Origin: Actinomyces oris
GTDB taxonomy: Bacteria; Actinomycetota; Actinomycetes; Actinomycetales; Actinomycetaceae
Assembly (NCBI RefSeq): GCF_001553935.1
Contig: NZ_CP014232.1
Span: 1,178,001-1,242,000, forward strand
DNA length: 64,000 nucleotides
Reading direction: 5' to 3'
Below, one piece after another: positions 37,218-46,039 of this stretch (position 1 is its first letter; every line of letters starts with the position of its first letter). The notes beneath the pieces are model-generated. The model was not told the origin of the DNA and ran no database searches. It saw only the letters and a program-made list of their open reading frames with translations. The translations under genes were made by a program, and so were the position numbers.

Positions 37218-38726
37218 ATGATTCACCACATCACCCTGACCGGGCGGAGCATCGCCCTGGCCTGCGACGGCACGGTGACCACCCAGCACGGGGCCGGCGG
37301 CGCCACCGGCGCGGTCTATGTCGAGGCCTCCCACCTGACCCTCCTGCACGACATGCGCGACGGCGAGTTCTACCGCACCGGCCAGAACTCCTGGTCGCCG
37401 TCGGGCTGGCGTCGCCTGAGCGAGGCGCCCATGCGCATCGCCAACGAGCAGCGTCGTCGGACCGCCGACGACGCCCCCTGGGACGACCCGGCCCGCCACC
37501 ACTCGGCCTGGATGGCGGTCCTGGAGGACTCCGCCGGGGCGCTGCTCGTGGGCTGCCTGGACGGGCGCACGCCGCGGCTGCGCGCCGACACCGCGGTCCT
37601 GGAGGCCTTCACCGAGTCCGGCGACCCGGCGCGCTGGGTGATCCTGCCCGGCCCGGCCACCGCCGTCATGGCTCGCTACGCGCGCGAGCTCGGCGAGAGC
37701 CTGGGGGCCCGGGCGATCGAGCCGCAGAGCGTGTGGTGCTCCTGGTACTCCTACTACGAGGGGATCTCGCAGGAGGCCCTTGAGCGGGAGATCCCGCAGG
37801 TCGCCGAGCTGGGCTTTAAGACGCTTCAGATCGACGACGGCTGGGAGGTCGCGGTCGGCGACTGGGAGGCCGGCGAGAGCTTCAGCGACGGCATGGAGGC
37901 CGCCGCGAGTCGGATCCGGGAGGCCGGCATGCAGCCGGGCCTGTGGGTGGCGCCCTTCATCGCCCTGCCCGGCTCGCGGGCCGTGCGCGACTACCCGGAG
38001 ATGTTCGTCCACAACGCCGACGGCGGACTGGCCGTGGCCGGCTCCAACTGGGGCGGCGACTACTACGCGCTGGACACGACTCACCCCACCGCCCAGACCT
38101 ACGTGCGCAAGCTCATCGCCAAGATCGTCCACCGGTGGGGCTTCAGCTACCTCAAGCTCGACTTCATCAACGCCGCCGCCATCCCCGGGTACCGGCACCG
38201 CCAGATCGACCGGGAGGAGGCCTACCGCACCGGGCTGCGGCTCGTGCGCGACACCGCCGGGGAGGAGACCTTCCTCCTGGGCTCCGGGGCGCTCATCATG
38301 CCCTCCATCGGGCTGCTCGACGCGGTGCGGGTGGGGCCGGACGTGGCCCCTATGTGGGAGAACTACGCCTCCGACGACTTATCCGACGCCAAGGCCTACA
38401 ACGCCCTGCACGCCGGCATCAACCGGCTCTGGCTGGGGCGGGTTATCGGGGTCGACCCCGATGTCGTCTTCTTCCGCCACCGCCGCAACCTCCTGGACGA
38501 CACCCAGATGCAGTGGCTGCGGGACGTGGCCGAGGCCAGCCGCTACCGGTGCCTGTCGGACCAGATGACCTGGCTTGATGAGGAGGAGAAGGAGGCCGTG
38601 CGCGCCTTCCTGGCCGCCGAGGACGAGCCCCTGGAGATCCTGGGCCGCTACCGCTTCAGCCTGGGTGAGCGCCAGATCGACCTCACCGAGGCCATCGAGG
38701 GGACGCCGTCGGCCTACCCCCTGTGA
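37218..38726 (+). CDS. Alpha-galactosidase (GH36-type melibiase)
   Basis: A 502-residue cytosolic glycoside hydrolase that should release galactose from melibiose- or raffinose-type sugars. The N-terminal part is a short beta domain. The TIM barrel includes WCSWYSYYEGISQ and LQIDDGWEVAVGDW. The catalytic nucleophile is the Asp of LKLDFINAA (about 315) and the acid/base is the Asp in RVGPDVAPMWENY (about 375). There is no signal peptide. GGAG lies upstream of the ATG. The sugar preference within GH36 is inferred. Confidence 0.88.
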   Translation: MIHHITLTGRSIALACDGTVTTQHGAGGATGAVYVEASHLTLLHDMRDGEFYRTGQNSWSPSGWRRLSEAPMRIANEQRRRTADDAPWDDPARHHSAWMAVLEDSAGALLVGCLDGRTPRLRADTAVLEAFTESGDPARWVILPGPATAVMARYARELGESLGARAIEPQSVWCSWYSYYEGISQEALEREIPQVAELGFKTLQIDDGWEVAVGDWEAGESFSDGMEAAASRIREAGMQPGLWVAPFIALPGSRAVRDYPEMFVHNADGGLAVAGSNWGGDYYALDTTHPTAQTYVRKLIAKIVHRWGFSYLKLDFINAAAIPGYRHRQIDREEAYRTGLRLVRDTAGEETFLLGSGALIMPSIGLLDAVRVGPDVAPMWENYASDDLSDAKAYNALHAGINRLWLGRVIGVDPDVVFFRHRRNLLDDTQMQWLRDVAEASRYRCLSDQMTWLDEEEKEAVRAFLAAEDEPLEILGRYRFSLGERQIDLTEAIEGTPSAYPL

Positions 38727-38769
38727 GGCGGGGCTGGGGTGACGTCGGGGCCGGGAATCGGCTGAGGTC

Positions 38770-40080
38770 CTACGGTCCCAGCAGGGCGGCGGGCACGACG
38801 GCGATCCCGTCCTCGTCCCGGTAGGCCAGACGGCCGGTGGTCACCAGGACTGCGTCCGCGAGCCTCGGTCCGATCTTCTTGCGCAGCCAGCGCAGGTGCT
38901 TGGTGTCCTCCGGCTTGGGGGTGGCCCTTGCCTTGATCTCGATGGCGACAACCCGGCGGTCGGACCCTTCGAGGATGATGTCGATCTCCTGGAGCCCGCC
39001 TTTCGTGCGCAGGTGGAAGACCCGGGCGCTGAGGACCTCTGCATAGACCTGAAGACTCTGAATCACCAGGGACTCGAATAGTGAACCGAGTACTCGGGGG
39101 CGGCGCGGGGTGCCCCGAGGGCTGGTGAGGATCGGGTGGCCGACCCCGAGCACCTCGGAGGGACCGTATCCGAGAAGGCGGGCGGCCAGGGCCGGGTCGC
39201 ACAGCTGGTGCTTGTCGGTCAGGTTGTTGCGGGAGAACTCGTTCTCGCTGGGGCTCCAGCCCGGAACCGGGTCCAGTAGCCACATCCCGCTGAGGTGGTC
39301 TCGGTAGGAGCGTGCCGTCGCCAAGCCCATGTCGGTGCTCAGGGGCCTGGTCGCCAGCTCGGCGATGGAGGTAAAGCTCGCCGTTGTGGCCACTGCGCTG
39401 GCGTAGGCCGTCAGCCACTCCCTCACGGTTCGTGAACGTCGCCTGCCGCCCGTCGCTTCTGGTAGATCATGTCGAAGCGTTTGTTCGATGTATCCGTCCA
39501 GCTGGGCCTTGCGCCCCAAAGGTGGCTGCTCCCTGATGGCGGGGAAACCCGAGCGGCAGATCTCATCGACGTACTGGTCGATCGTGACACTCGTGTACCC
39601 CTCGATCGGGGTCAGGGCGGAGAGATCCTGAGTGCCGAGACCACTGCCTAACAGGCGCCCCACCGAGACCGTTGGAGTCTCGATCGCGCGCTCGGCCAGG
39701 CTGAAGGGACGCATCCTGAGAGTGATGATCCGTCCTGCGCCGGTGTGGGTGGGGGCCTGGGACGGTGTGGAGGACCCAGTGAGCAGAAAACGGCCGGGAG
39801 AGGGATCGTCGTCGACAGCGCGACGTACCCGGTCCCACAGCTCGGGCATGCGTTGCCACTCGTCGATGACGAGAGGACTGGGAAGAGTGGTGAAGCGCGA
39901 TCCGATGGCGGCGAGCTGGGCGCGTTCATCGGGATCGTCAACGGCAATGAAGGTAGTGCCGTGGGCCCTGGCGGTGCGGGTCTTCCCGACGGCGCGGGCT
40001 CCCTCGACGCTGACCGCCGGGACCGACCGCAGCAGCTCCTCGAGGCGCTGGTCCATGAGACGCGGCTGGTAGGTGGTCAT
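38770..40080 (-). CDS. AAA ATPase with DUF4143 domain
   Basis: A 436-residue member of the widespread ATPase/DUF4143 family. The P-loop is GARAVGKTRTA (about 23-33) and the Walker B region is PLVIDEWQRMPEL. After the ATPase comes a winged-helix-like region, then a C-terminal PD-(D/E)XK-like nuclease fold with EIDIILEGSDRRVVAIEIKA. These proteins are often near defence or toxin genes, but their role is unknown. It is read away from the cas operon, with 389 bp between them. Confidence 0.85.
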   Translation of the reverse strand: MTTYQPRLMDQRLEELLRSVPAVSVEGARAVGKTRTARAHGTTFIAVDDPDERAQLAAIGSRFTTLPSPLVIDEWQRMPELWDRVRRAVDDDPSPGRFLLTGSSTPSQAPTHTGAGRIITLRMRPFSLAERAIETPTVSVGRLLGSGLGTQDLSALTPIEGYTSVTIDQYVDEICRSGFPAIREQPPLGRKAQLDGYIEQTLRHDLPEATGGRRRSRTVREWLTAYASAVATTASFTSIAELATRPLSTDMGLATARSYRDHLSGMWLLDPVPGWSPSENEFSRNNLTDKHQLCDPALAARLLGYGPSEVLGVGHPILTSPRGTPRRPRVLGSLFESLVIQSLQVYAEVLSARVFHLRTKGGLQEIDIILEGSDRRVVAIEIKARATPKPEDTKHLRWLRKKIGPRLADAVLVTTGRLAYRDEDGIAVVPAALLGP

Positions 40081-40469
40081 GAACTGATCGTAAGGGCCAC
40101 TTTGTGCTGCCGTACAGCCAAAAGAGTGGGTCTGTGGATAACTCTGAAGCCTGGGAGCGCTGGGTGACGATCAGATTGGTCGTGCCTTCATCGACTATTT
40201 GGTCAAGAGTTAATGATCGGTTTGGTCAAGTTCTATGTTGACCGCAGTGCCCCTCTGGACCCTCGGCGCAGCAGCGGGCAGTGACAGGGGGACTCACCAA
40301 GTGTAAGATGAGTCTCATCATCGCCGTGCCCCTCATGGGAAGCATCGGCTCCACAGCTGGTGGAGGTAGCGGATTATCAATGGTCCGCACGGAAGTGCTG
40401 GCGATGCTGCCCCAGGGGACTGGGGGTTGAACTTATCTATGGTTAGACCAAGTTCTCAGGAGTGTTGAT
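40081..40469. other. Intergenic region upstream of cas3
   Basis: This 389-bp gap lies between the divergent ATPase and cas3 genes. It is less GC-rich than its flanks. It contains TTTGGTCAAG twice (40198-40207 and 40221-40230) and a promoter-like segment with a palindrome at 40281-40319, listed separately. No gene is seen in it. Confidence 0.6.
40281..40319 (+). promoter_or_regulatory. Candidate cas operon promoter with palindromic operator
   Basis: GTGACA (40281-40286) and TAAGAT (40304-40309) are spaced 17 bp, five and four matches to the sigma-70 consensus. A 13-bp palindrome GATGAG-T-CTCATC (40307-40319) overlaps the -10, where a repressor would block transcription. Transcription would begin about 150 bp before cas3. 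Confidence 0.4.
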
Positions 40470-43259
40470 GTGAGCAGCCTGGACTTCACAGACCTCTTCC
40501 GCGAGATCACTGGGCATGAGCCCAGGGACTACCAGGTGCGCCTGGCCGAGCGACTCGCCCGGGGAGAGCCGCCGTCCCACCTCAGCGTGCCGACCGGGAT
40601 GGGCAAGACCCTCGCGGTCCTCATCGGATGGTTGTACGCGCTGGCACAGGACGCCGAGCAGGTAGGCCGACGTCGTCGGAGGCGGGTGGTCCCGCTGAGA
40701 CTGCATCTCGTTGTCGACCGGCGTGCCGTCGTCGATGATTCCTTCGAGGCGGCGCAAAGGATCAGGAGGGCGCTCGCAGAAGGTGCGGGTGATCGGTCGG
40801 CGGTGAGATACGTGGCCGAGGTACTGCGCTCGGCTTTCACGATCCCTGCTGCAGCGGAAGTGCTCGAGGTGCGGCGCCTGCGCGGCGGGCTCGCTGATGC
40901 TGATCGAGACCTCACGGAGCACACACGCTACCCCTCGCGCCCAGCCATCATCCTGGGAACACTCGATATGACCGTGTCCCGTCTGCTGTTCCGCGGCTAC
41001 CAGCTCTCGCCCTACCGCCGCAGCATCGATGCGGCGCTGACGGGGATGGATGCGTTCTGGGTCCTCGACGAGGCGCACCTCTCCAAGCAGGCCCTGACCA
41101 CCTTGTTCGTGCTCCGCAGCGAGGAGAGCAGGCTCGAGGATCGTTGTGGTGGCAGCGTCCCGGGCCTGCAGGTCATGCCGATGACGGCGACACCCATGAC
41201 GCTTCCCACCCTCCACCGGGGGGCCGACCAGGAGCCGACTCCCGGTCTCAGTCTGGACTGGGAGGAGGAGTGCCGCCTGGATCCGCAACTGGCTGCGCGG
41301 CGGGCGCATCGTGACGGTGTCCCGGTGGACGTTCACTGCGTGGATGGCAAGGCGGCAGCCGCTCTCACGGAGCAGGCATGTAGCCGCGCGAAGGAGCTGA
41401 GCCGGGGAGAGTCGCTGGTCGTCTTCTGCAACACCCTGGACACCGTCAAGAGGGTCGTGGCCGGGTTGAAGAAGCAGGCCCGAAAGCTGAAGGATCAGGC
41501 TCCTCACGTGGACGTCATGGTCGGCGGGATGCCTGCTCGCCGTGGAGAGCACGTCGTGGAGGGACTCTCGCCTTATCGGACGGGGGCCGAGGGCCGTCAG
41601 GACGCGCAGGCCACCGTCGTCGTGGCCACATCGACTCTGGAGGTTGGTGCTGACCTCGACTTCACCCACCTCCTGACGGAGAGCTGTCAGGCCGGCTCCC
41701 TGGTGCAGCGCCTGGGGCGAGTCAATCGGGTCGGCGCCCGCCTCGACGGCAGCGTGACCATCGTTCACTCCACCACGAGTAAGGACCCGATCCACGGCGG
41801 AGCCGCAGACGCCGTCGTCGAGCTGATCGGCGGAGCCACCACCCTCGGTGAGGTGGTGAAGCGGCTCGATGAGGCTGACGGGCGGGAGGAGCTGGTGAAC
41901 GCGACTCAGGTCCCGGTCATCATCCCTCCGAATGTCTTCGCCGCCTATCTGCGCACCCTGGGGTCCCGCAACGACGCCCCGGTCCACCCATGGATCCGAC
42001 CGCTGTCCGATCCACGGCCGGACACATTCATCGTCTTCCGCAAGAGTGTGGGAGACCTTGCCGGCGTCAGTTCCAAGGCCCTCCAGGAGGATCTGACTCG
42101 TTGGCGGCCCGATCTTCGAGCCGAGGCCTGGAGCATCCCGCTGAACGATGCTCAGGAGGTGGCGAAGCAGGCGGTGAAAACGCAGCCCCTCGTCATCATT
42201 GATCCGACGTCGCAGGAGCCGCGCGTCCTTGAGGCCGGGGATTCTCCTCCCGATCTGGTTCCCGGTCAGATCCTCGTTTTGGCGCCGAGTGACGGCAGCA
42301 ACCCCTATGGGCTGGAGAACGCCGGCCGTGACTACTCCGGGCAGCACGTCATGCCTGGCGCCACGGCTGAGGAGGTGTCCAAGGAGTTGGTGTCCCTGGC
42401 GACGGGGACGGACCGGGGGACGAGCCGGAGGAAGGAGGTCATCCTCACGGACCTGTCCGGGGGTGACCTGCGAACTGACGACCCGTACGCCGACCTCCTG
42501 GAAGAGGCGGCCCTGCTCGCAGTGCCACCGGGCTGGCAGATCGTCGACGACGTCCTTGGCGCCGACAGTCTTCACCCATGGCTCCGCCTGCGACTCGTGG
42601 AGGTCGCCACCGAAGGTCCCGCGAACACCGAGGATGACGCCGACGAGCGCACCCTGTGCGGCCACGGAGACCGGGTGGGTGAGCGTGCGGGACAGTGGGC
42701 CCGAGCCATCGGCCTGCCCGAGAACCTGGTGGAGGACCTCGTCACAGCCGGGTATCACCATGATGATGGCAAGGATGATCCCAGGATGCAGGCCGCCCTC
42801 GGGGCTGCCGTGGATGAGAGCGGCTTCCTCGTCCTGGAGGAACCGGTTCAGCGGAAGCATCGAAGGCAGCTGAGCAAGTCTCGGCTCCCTCGCAGGTACT
42901 GGAACCGCTCCATGCGCATGGCCGGCGTTCCTTCCGGCTGGAGGCATGAAGCGGCCTCAGCGGATCGCTTGGAGGAGCAGCTGGAAGAAGGTGAGCAGAC
43001 GGCGCACGATCCTGACCTGGTGATGCATCTGGTTCTCAGTCACCACGGACGCTTCCGAGGCCCAGGACCAGTGTGCCTGCCCGAACACGGACCAGCACCA
43101 CGACATCAGGACCCGAATGAGGCCTCCTGGGCCGAGGCCATGAGTCGTTTCCACCGTCTCAATGATCGCTACGGCCCCTACACCCTGGCGCTGATCGAGA
43201 CGATCCTGCGCCTGGCTGACTGGGACGTCTCGCAAGAACTGGAGCAGAACCATGAGTAG
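40470..43259 (+). CDS. cas3: Type I-G CRISPR helicase-nuclease Cas3 (C-terminal HD)
   Basis: Cas3 unwinds and shreds DNA recruited by the Cascade complex. The 929-residue protein has Walker A PTGMGKTLAVL near residue 45, the DEAH box VLDEAHLSK near 200, and helicase motif VI QRLGRVNRVG near 415. The HD nuclease is at the C-terminus: CGHGDRVGERAGQWARA, then GYHHDDGKDDPRMQ near 768, and LVLSHHGRF near 857. In most Cas3 proteins HD is N-terminal; the reverse order matches Cas3 of type I-G (formerly I-U/Dpsyc). The start is GTG with AGGAG 7-8 nt upstream. It overlaps the next gene by 8 bp and heads a five-gene operon. Confidence 0.92.
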   Translation: MSSLDFTDLFREITGHEPRDYQVRLAERLARGEPPSHLSVPTGMGKTLAVLIGWLYALAQDAEQVGRRRRRRVVPLRLHLVVDRRAVVDDSFEAAQRIRRALAEGAGDRSAVRYVAEVLRSAFTIPAAAEVLEVRRLRGGLADADRDLTEHTRYPSRPAIILGTLDMTVSRLLFRGYQLSPYRRSIDAALTGMDAFWVLDEAHLSKQALTTLFVLRSEESRLEDRCGGSVPGLQVMPMTATPMTLPTLHRGADQEPTPGLSLDWEEECRLDPQLAARRAHRDGVPVDVHCVDGKAAAALTEQACSRAKELSRGESLVVFCNTLDTVKRVVAGLKKQARKLKDQAPHVDVMVGGMPARRGEHVVEGLSPYRTGAEGRQDAQATVVVATSTLEVGADLDFTHLLTESCQAGSLVQRLGRVNRVGARLDGSVTIVHSTTSKDPIHGGAADAVVELIGGATTLGEVVKRLDEADGREELVNATQVPVIIPPNVFAAYLRTLGSRNDAPVHPWIRPLSDPRPDTFIVFRKSVGDLAGVSSKALQEDLTRWRPDLRAEAWSIPLNDAQEVAKQAVKTQPLVIIDPTSQEPRVLEAGDSPPDLVPGQILVLAPSDGSNPYGLENAGRDYSGQHVMPGATAEEVSKELVSLATGTDRGTSRRKEVILTDLSGGDLRTDDPYADLLEEAALLAVPPGWQIVDDVLGADSLHPWLRLRLVEVATEGPANTEDDADERTLCGHGDRVGERAGQWARAIGLPENLVEDLVTAGYHHDDGKDDPRMQAALGAAVDESGFLVLEEPVQRKHRRQLSKSRLPRRYWNRSMRMAGVPSGWRHEAASADRLEEQLEEGEQTAHDPDLVMHLVLSHHGRFRGPGPVCLPEHGPAPRHQDPNEASWAEAMSRFHRLNDRYGPYTLALIETILRLADWDVSQELEQNHE

Positions 43260-44163
43260 TGCGCCATGCCCTGATGAGCCTGCCGAGTACCGCCTGACTG
43301 CGCTGCCGGGAAATCGTGCAGCCTATGTCCTGGCGACCTGGGGACTGGTGTCGCTACTGCCGGGGGCGACGCTCCGCTTCGAGGGGGAGGCAGTCCCCGT
43401 CGTCGGCTATGGCGGGGATACGGATGAGCTGGTGAATGTGGCCGCTCGTGGCCTGGTGGAGCGGACCTGGGGCCTCGGGGAGCGTGGGTTGCGCGGCATC
43501 ACCACGACGACGCCCGCGCGATCTGCGGTCAACGTCCTGTCACATGCCGGCTGGCGGGCCGCCGACAAGACGAGCGACCTCAGCGCATGTGGGCCGGTAG
43601 CCGTCTTTGATGCGTCGGTGACGTCGGCCGAGCGGTTGAAGAGTACGGGCATGCAGGATCTCCAGGTCCGCTCCTCGGCGTTGACCTTGCTCAGTGGCAA
43701 AAGCCATACCGCCAAGTCGGTGCAGGACACCTGGGGGCTGATGGGGGCGTCACTGACCACTGCCGACGATGCTGTCGCTGCGGGGGTGGCACACCTTGAC
43801 CGACTTGTGCATGGCGACCTTGCTGTTGCCCGGGCCAAGCCGGGGCTGCGCTTCTCCGCCAGCCAGGCAACCCCGCGTATTACCAGCGGATCCGAGGAGT
43901 GCGACGTGTACCCGCTCGTGGATCTCCTGGCCGTCTGCGGGCACCTGCTCCTCCAGCCGCAGCAGCGTGAGATGACGCGAGAGTATCCGGCCAAGGCCCT
44001 CACCTGGGTGCTGCATCCGGTTCCCCTCACCATGGAGGCGATCATCGATCTGCACGAGTCCCCGCCGCCCGAACTGCCCTGGCACCGGTGGACATCCCTC
44101 ATTCGCGGAACCGGATTCACAGCCAAGGTGACATCGTTCGCGCCCGCCCACCCCGGGGCATGA
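43252..44163 (+). CDS. Csb3/Cas8-like subunit of a type I-G effector
   Basis: A 303-residue protein in the position of Csb3 (GSU0052-like), the presumed Cas8 large-subunit role in some type I-G effectors. The visible similarity is modest: an N-terminal HHH-less segment AAYVLATWGLVSLLPGA, a FDASVTSAERL region and the C-terminal RFSASQATPRITSG followed by DVYPLVDLLAVCGHLLL. The assignment rests mainly on gene order (cas3, this gene, csb1, csb2) and size. It overlaps cas3 by 8 bp, indicating coupling. A different or divergent Cas8 cannot be excluded. Confidence 0.6.
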   Translation: MSSAPCPDEPAEYRLTALPGNRAAYVLATWGLVSLLPGATLRFEGEAVPVVGYGGDTDELVNVAARGLVERTWGLGERGLRGITTTTPARSAVNVLSHAGWRAADKTSDLSACGPVAVFDASVTSAERLKSTGMQDLQVRSSALTLLSGKSHTAKSVQDTWGLMGASLTTADDAVAAGVAHLDRLVHGDLAVARAKPGLRFSASQATPRITSGSEECDVYPLVDLLAVCGHLLLQPQQREMTREYPAKALTWVLHPVPLTMEAIIDLHESPPPELPWHRWTSLIRGTGFTAKVTSFAPAHPGA

Positions 44164-44187
44164 AAAAGGAAGAGGTGACAATAACCC

Positions 44188-44763
44188 ATGCCTGATCGCA
44201 TTGCAGTCCTTCCGCTGGTACAAGCGCTACCGGACCTAGGAACACCGGATGGCGTCCATCGCCGCGCCATGTCGTACTTGCCGGATCTCAGAGGCGCTTC
44301 GCGGTCGATTCGCGCAGACCTCGGCGTTTTGTACCGCCTGGCCCTACCAACCGAGTACGGCGGGCAGAAGGGTTCCCTGGTCATCAGATTCCGGGCCGAT
44401 CTCGATCTGCCCGGAACACAGCCCATCGAGGCGCCGTCAGGGTTCGCCGTCGGTCAGCGCTTCACTGTCCGAGTCGTGGCCGAGAAACGCCATGCCGACG
44501 AATCGGGAAAGAACCGCGTCCGCGCCGTCCTCGACGAAGAAGCTCACGGTTGGGCCACCGATTTGCTGGGGCGCCACGGTCTGGGGGTCAGTGAGCTGAC
44601 GGTCTCTCCGAGGTGGTTCGTGGGCCGACGAGGCGGACGCTCCTTCACGCTCCGCGATCTCGCCGGCACTGTGAACAGTATCAGTGAGGCTGGGGCATCC
44701 GCCTACCACCAGGGCATTGGGAGGGGAAAGGCCTACGGCTACGGAATGCCCCTGGTGCTGTGA
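44188..44763 (+). CDS. Cas6e-like crRNA endonuclease
   Basis: A 191-residue protein that resembles type I-E Cas6e (Cse3/CasE) along its length. Near the N-terminus DGVHRRAMSYLPDL (21-34) matches the Cas6e helix whose histidine cleaves the repeat; here that would be His24, followed by a VLYRL strand. In the middle GQRFTVRVVAEKR matches the Cas6e strand GxxLxFRLxANP. The C-terminus GIGRGKAYGYGMPLVL carries the glycine-rich loop that grips the repeat hairpin. It should cut the array transcript to crRNAs. Finding it inside an otherwise type I-G operon is unusual, since there Cas6 is normally the second half of Csb2. Confidence 0.82.
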   Translation: MPDRIAVLPLVQALPDLGTPDGVHRRAMSYLPDLRGASRSIRADLGVLYRLALPTEYGGQKGSLVIRFRADLDLPGTQPIEAPSGFAVGQRFTVRVVAEKRHADESGKNRVRAVLDEEAHGWATDLLGRHGLGVSELTVSPRWFVGRRGGRSFTLRDLAGTVNSISEAGASAYHQGIGRGKAYGYGMPLVL

Positions 44764-44824
44764 GGGCGTGAATGAGAACTGTGTTCGACCAGTATGACAA
44801 TAGATATGTAGATAAGGAGATTGA

Positions 44825-46039
44825 ATGATGACAACGGCTCAAGAATTTCGCTCCACCATCGGTGCCCTCATGGAGGACAGTGCGGTGGCTGGAATCAGTG
44901 TGAACAGCAAATACGACTCATTGTCGGGAATGACCGTGACGCCGCCGGCGGGGACGATCCGTCAGAAGGGTGAAGTTGTCGGCTTCTTTGAAACTGTCGA
45001 CGATGGGAAGGCGGCCACCATTGATACGTGGGGATCCCAGGCCTCACGGTGCGAGGTGCTTCTCGCTAGTCGCTTCAGAGGAGGAACCAACACCCTCGCT
45101 GAGGTGCTGGGTTTCCCCATGGTGGTCCTCGTCGATGAGGACGGAGAGGTGCTGACCACCTCCGTGGAGCTCTCGCACCGGCAGGCCGATGCCACGTGGA
45201 GGCTCATACGGAAAGAGCTCACCGACAAAGGGGTCGATTTCGAGGGGATCCAGAATGCCACCCGCTCCCAGCCGGATGCTCTGCTCACTGGATTCCCTAC
45301 AGCGATCCCCTTCGGATGGTGGCACTCGCAGACGAAGCGCTCCCAGAAGGCTGTTGATGAAGCCAATAAGGGAGGGAAGAAAGGTGGGGGTAAGGATGCT
45401 CGTGAGCTGAATGCGACGCGGGATGAATTTCTTGGTTACTACGTCATGAATCCTGCGGAGTCGCGTTCTGCGAGACTGTTCACGTCGGAGATTATTGCGA
45501 CTGGTGTGTCTGAGCGTCGTCGTATGGCTGGGAAGACGGATCCGCTCTTCGCGGCGACCAGTAATAAAACGACGATTCGGGGAGTAAAGCTTTCCACTCT
45601 GGGAATTGGGTCATTGCCTCCGCTTGATATTTCTGAGGCTCCATCAGATTTAACGTACAACTCTATCGTGGGGAAGGCTTTCTTCTCCCTTGCTGGGTTG
45701 AGGACATTCGCCTTCTCTCGCCCGGAGCCTGCGCGAGCGCTGGTGGTCAGCCTGACCCTGCTGCTGTACCGACTGCTGCAGGAACGGCTGGACTTGCGCG
45801 CAGGGGCGGAGCTGCGTCTGCGTGAACCGGGCCTCGAGGTCAAGGTCGAGAGGCACGGAGCGCCCTCCGAACCCCTCGCACTGCCGGAGGTCGACGAGCT
45901 GGTGGACCTCGTGCGTGACCTGGGCCAGGAGATCGGTTGGAACGGCGCCACCGTTGTCACGATCACCCACGACTCCCCGCTGGGAAAGATCATCCTGGAC
46001 GTCGACGGGCGCAAGACCGACGGACGCAGCGATGACTGA
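44825..46039 (+). CDS. csb1: Type I-G Cas7 subunit Csb1
   Basis: A 404-residue GSU0053/Csb1-family protein, the Cas7 backbone subunit that coats the crRNA spacer. Visible family segments include GGTNTLAEVLGFPM, the RLFTSEIIATGVSERRRMAGK region and AFFSLAGLRTFAFSRPEPA near residue 290, followed by RALVVSLTLLLYRLL. ATAAGGAGATTGA precedes the ATG. The middle of the gene (about 45360-45700) is noticeably richer in A and T than the neighbours. Its end overlaps csb2. Confidence 0.88.
   Translation: MMTTAQEFRSTIGALMEDSAVAGISVNSKYDSLSGMTVTPPAGTIRQKGEVVGFFETVDDGKAATIDTWGSQASRCEVLLASRFRGGTNTLAEVLGFPMVVLVDEDGEVLTTSVELSHRQADATWRLIRKELTDKGVDFEGIQNATRSQPDALLTGFPTAIPFGWWHSQTKRSQKAVDEANKGGKKGGGKDARELNATRDEFLGYYVMNPAESRSARLFTSEIIATGVSERRRMAGKTDPLFAATSNKTTIRGVKLSTLGIGSLPPLDISEAPSDLTYNSIVGKAFFSLAGLRTFAFSRPEPARALVVSLTLLLYRLLQERLDLRAGAELRLREPGLEVKVERHGAPSEPLALPEVDELVDLVRDLGQEIGWNGATVVTITHDSPLGKIILDVDGRKTDGRSDD

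Noticed and set aside
38770..40080. A toxin-antitoxin reading of the ATPase/DUF4143 gene
   Set aside because: It is a single gene with no small partner; the intergenic sequence on both sides holds no plausible second gene.
40443..42947. An 834-codon open frame antisense to cas3
   Set aside because: It covers the cas3 coding region in reverse, has no ribosome-binding site and no recognisable domain.
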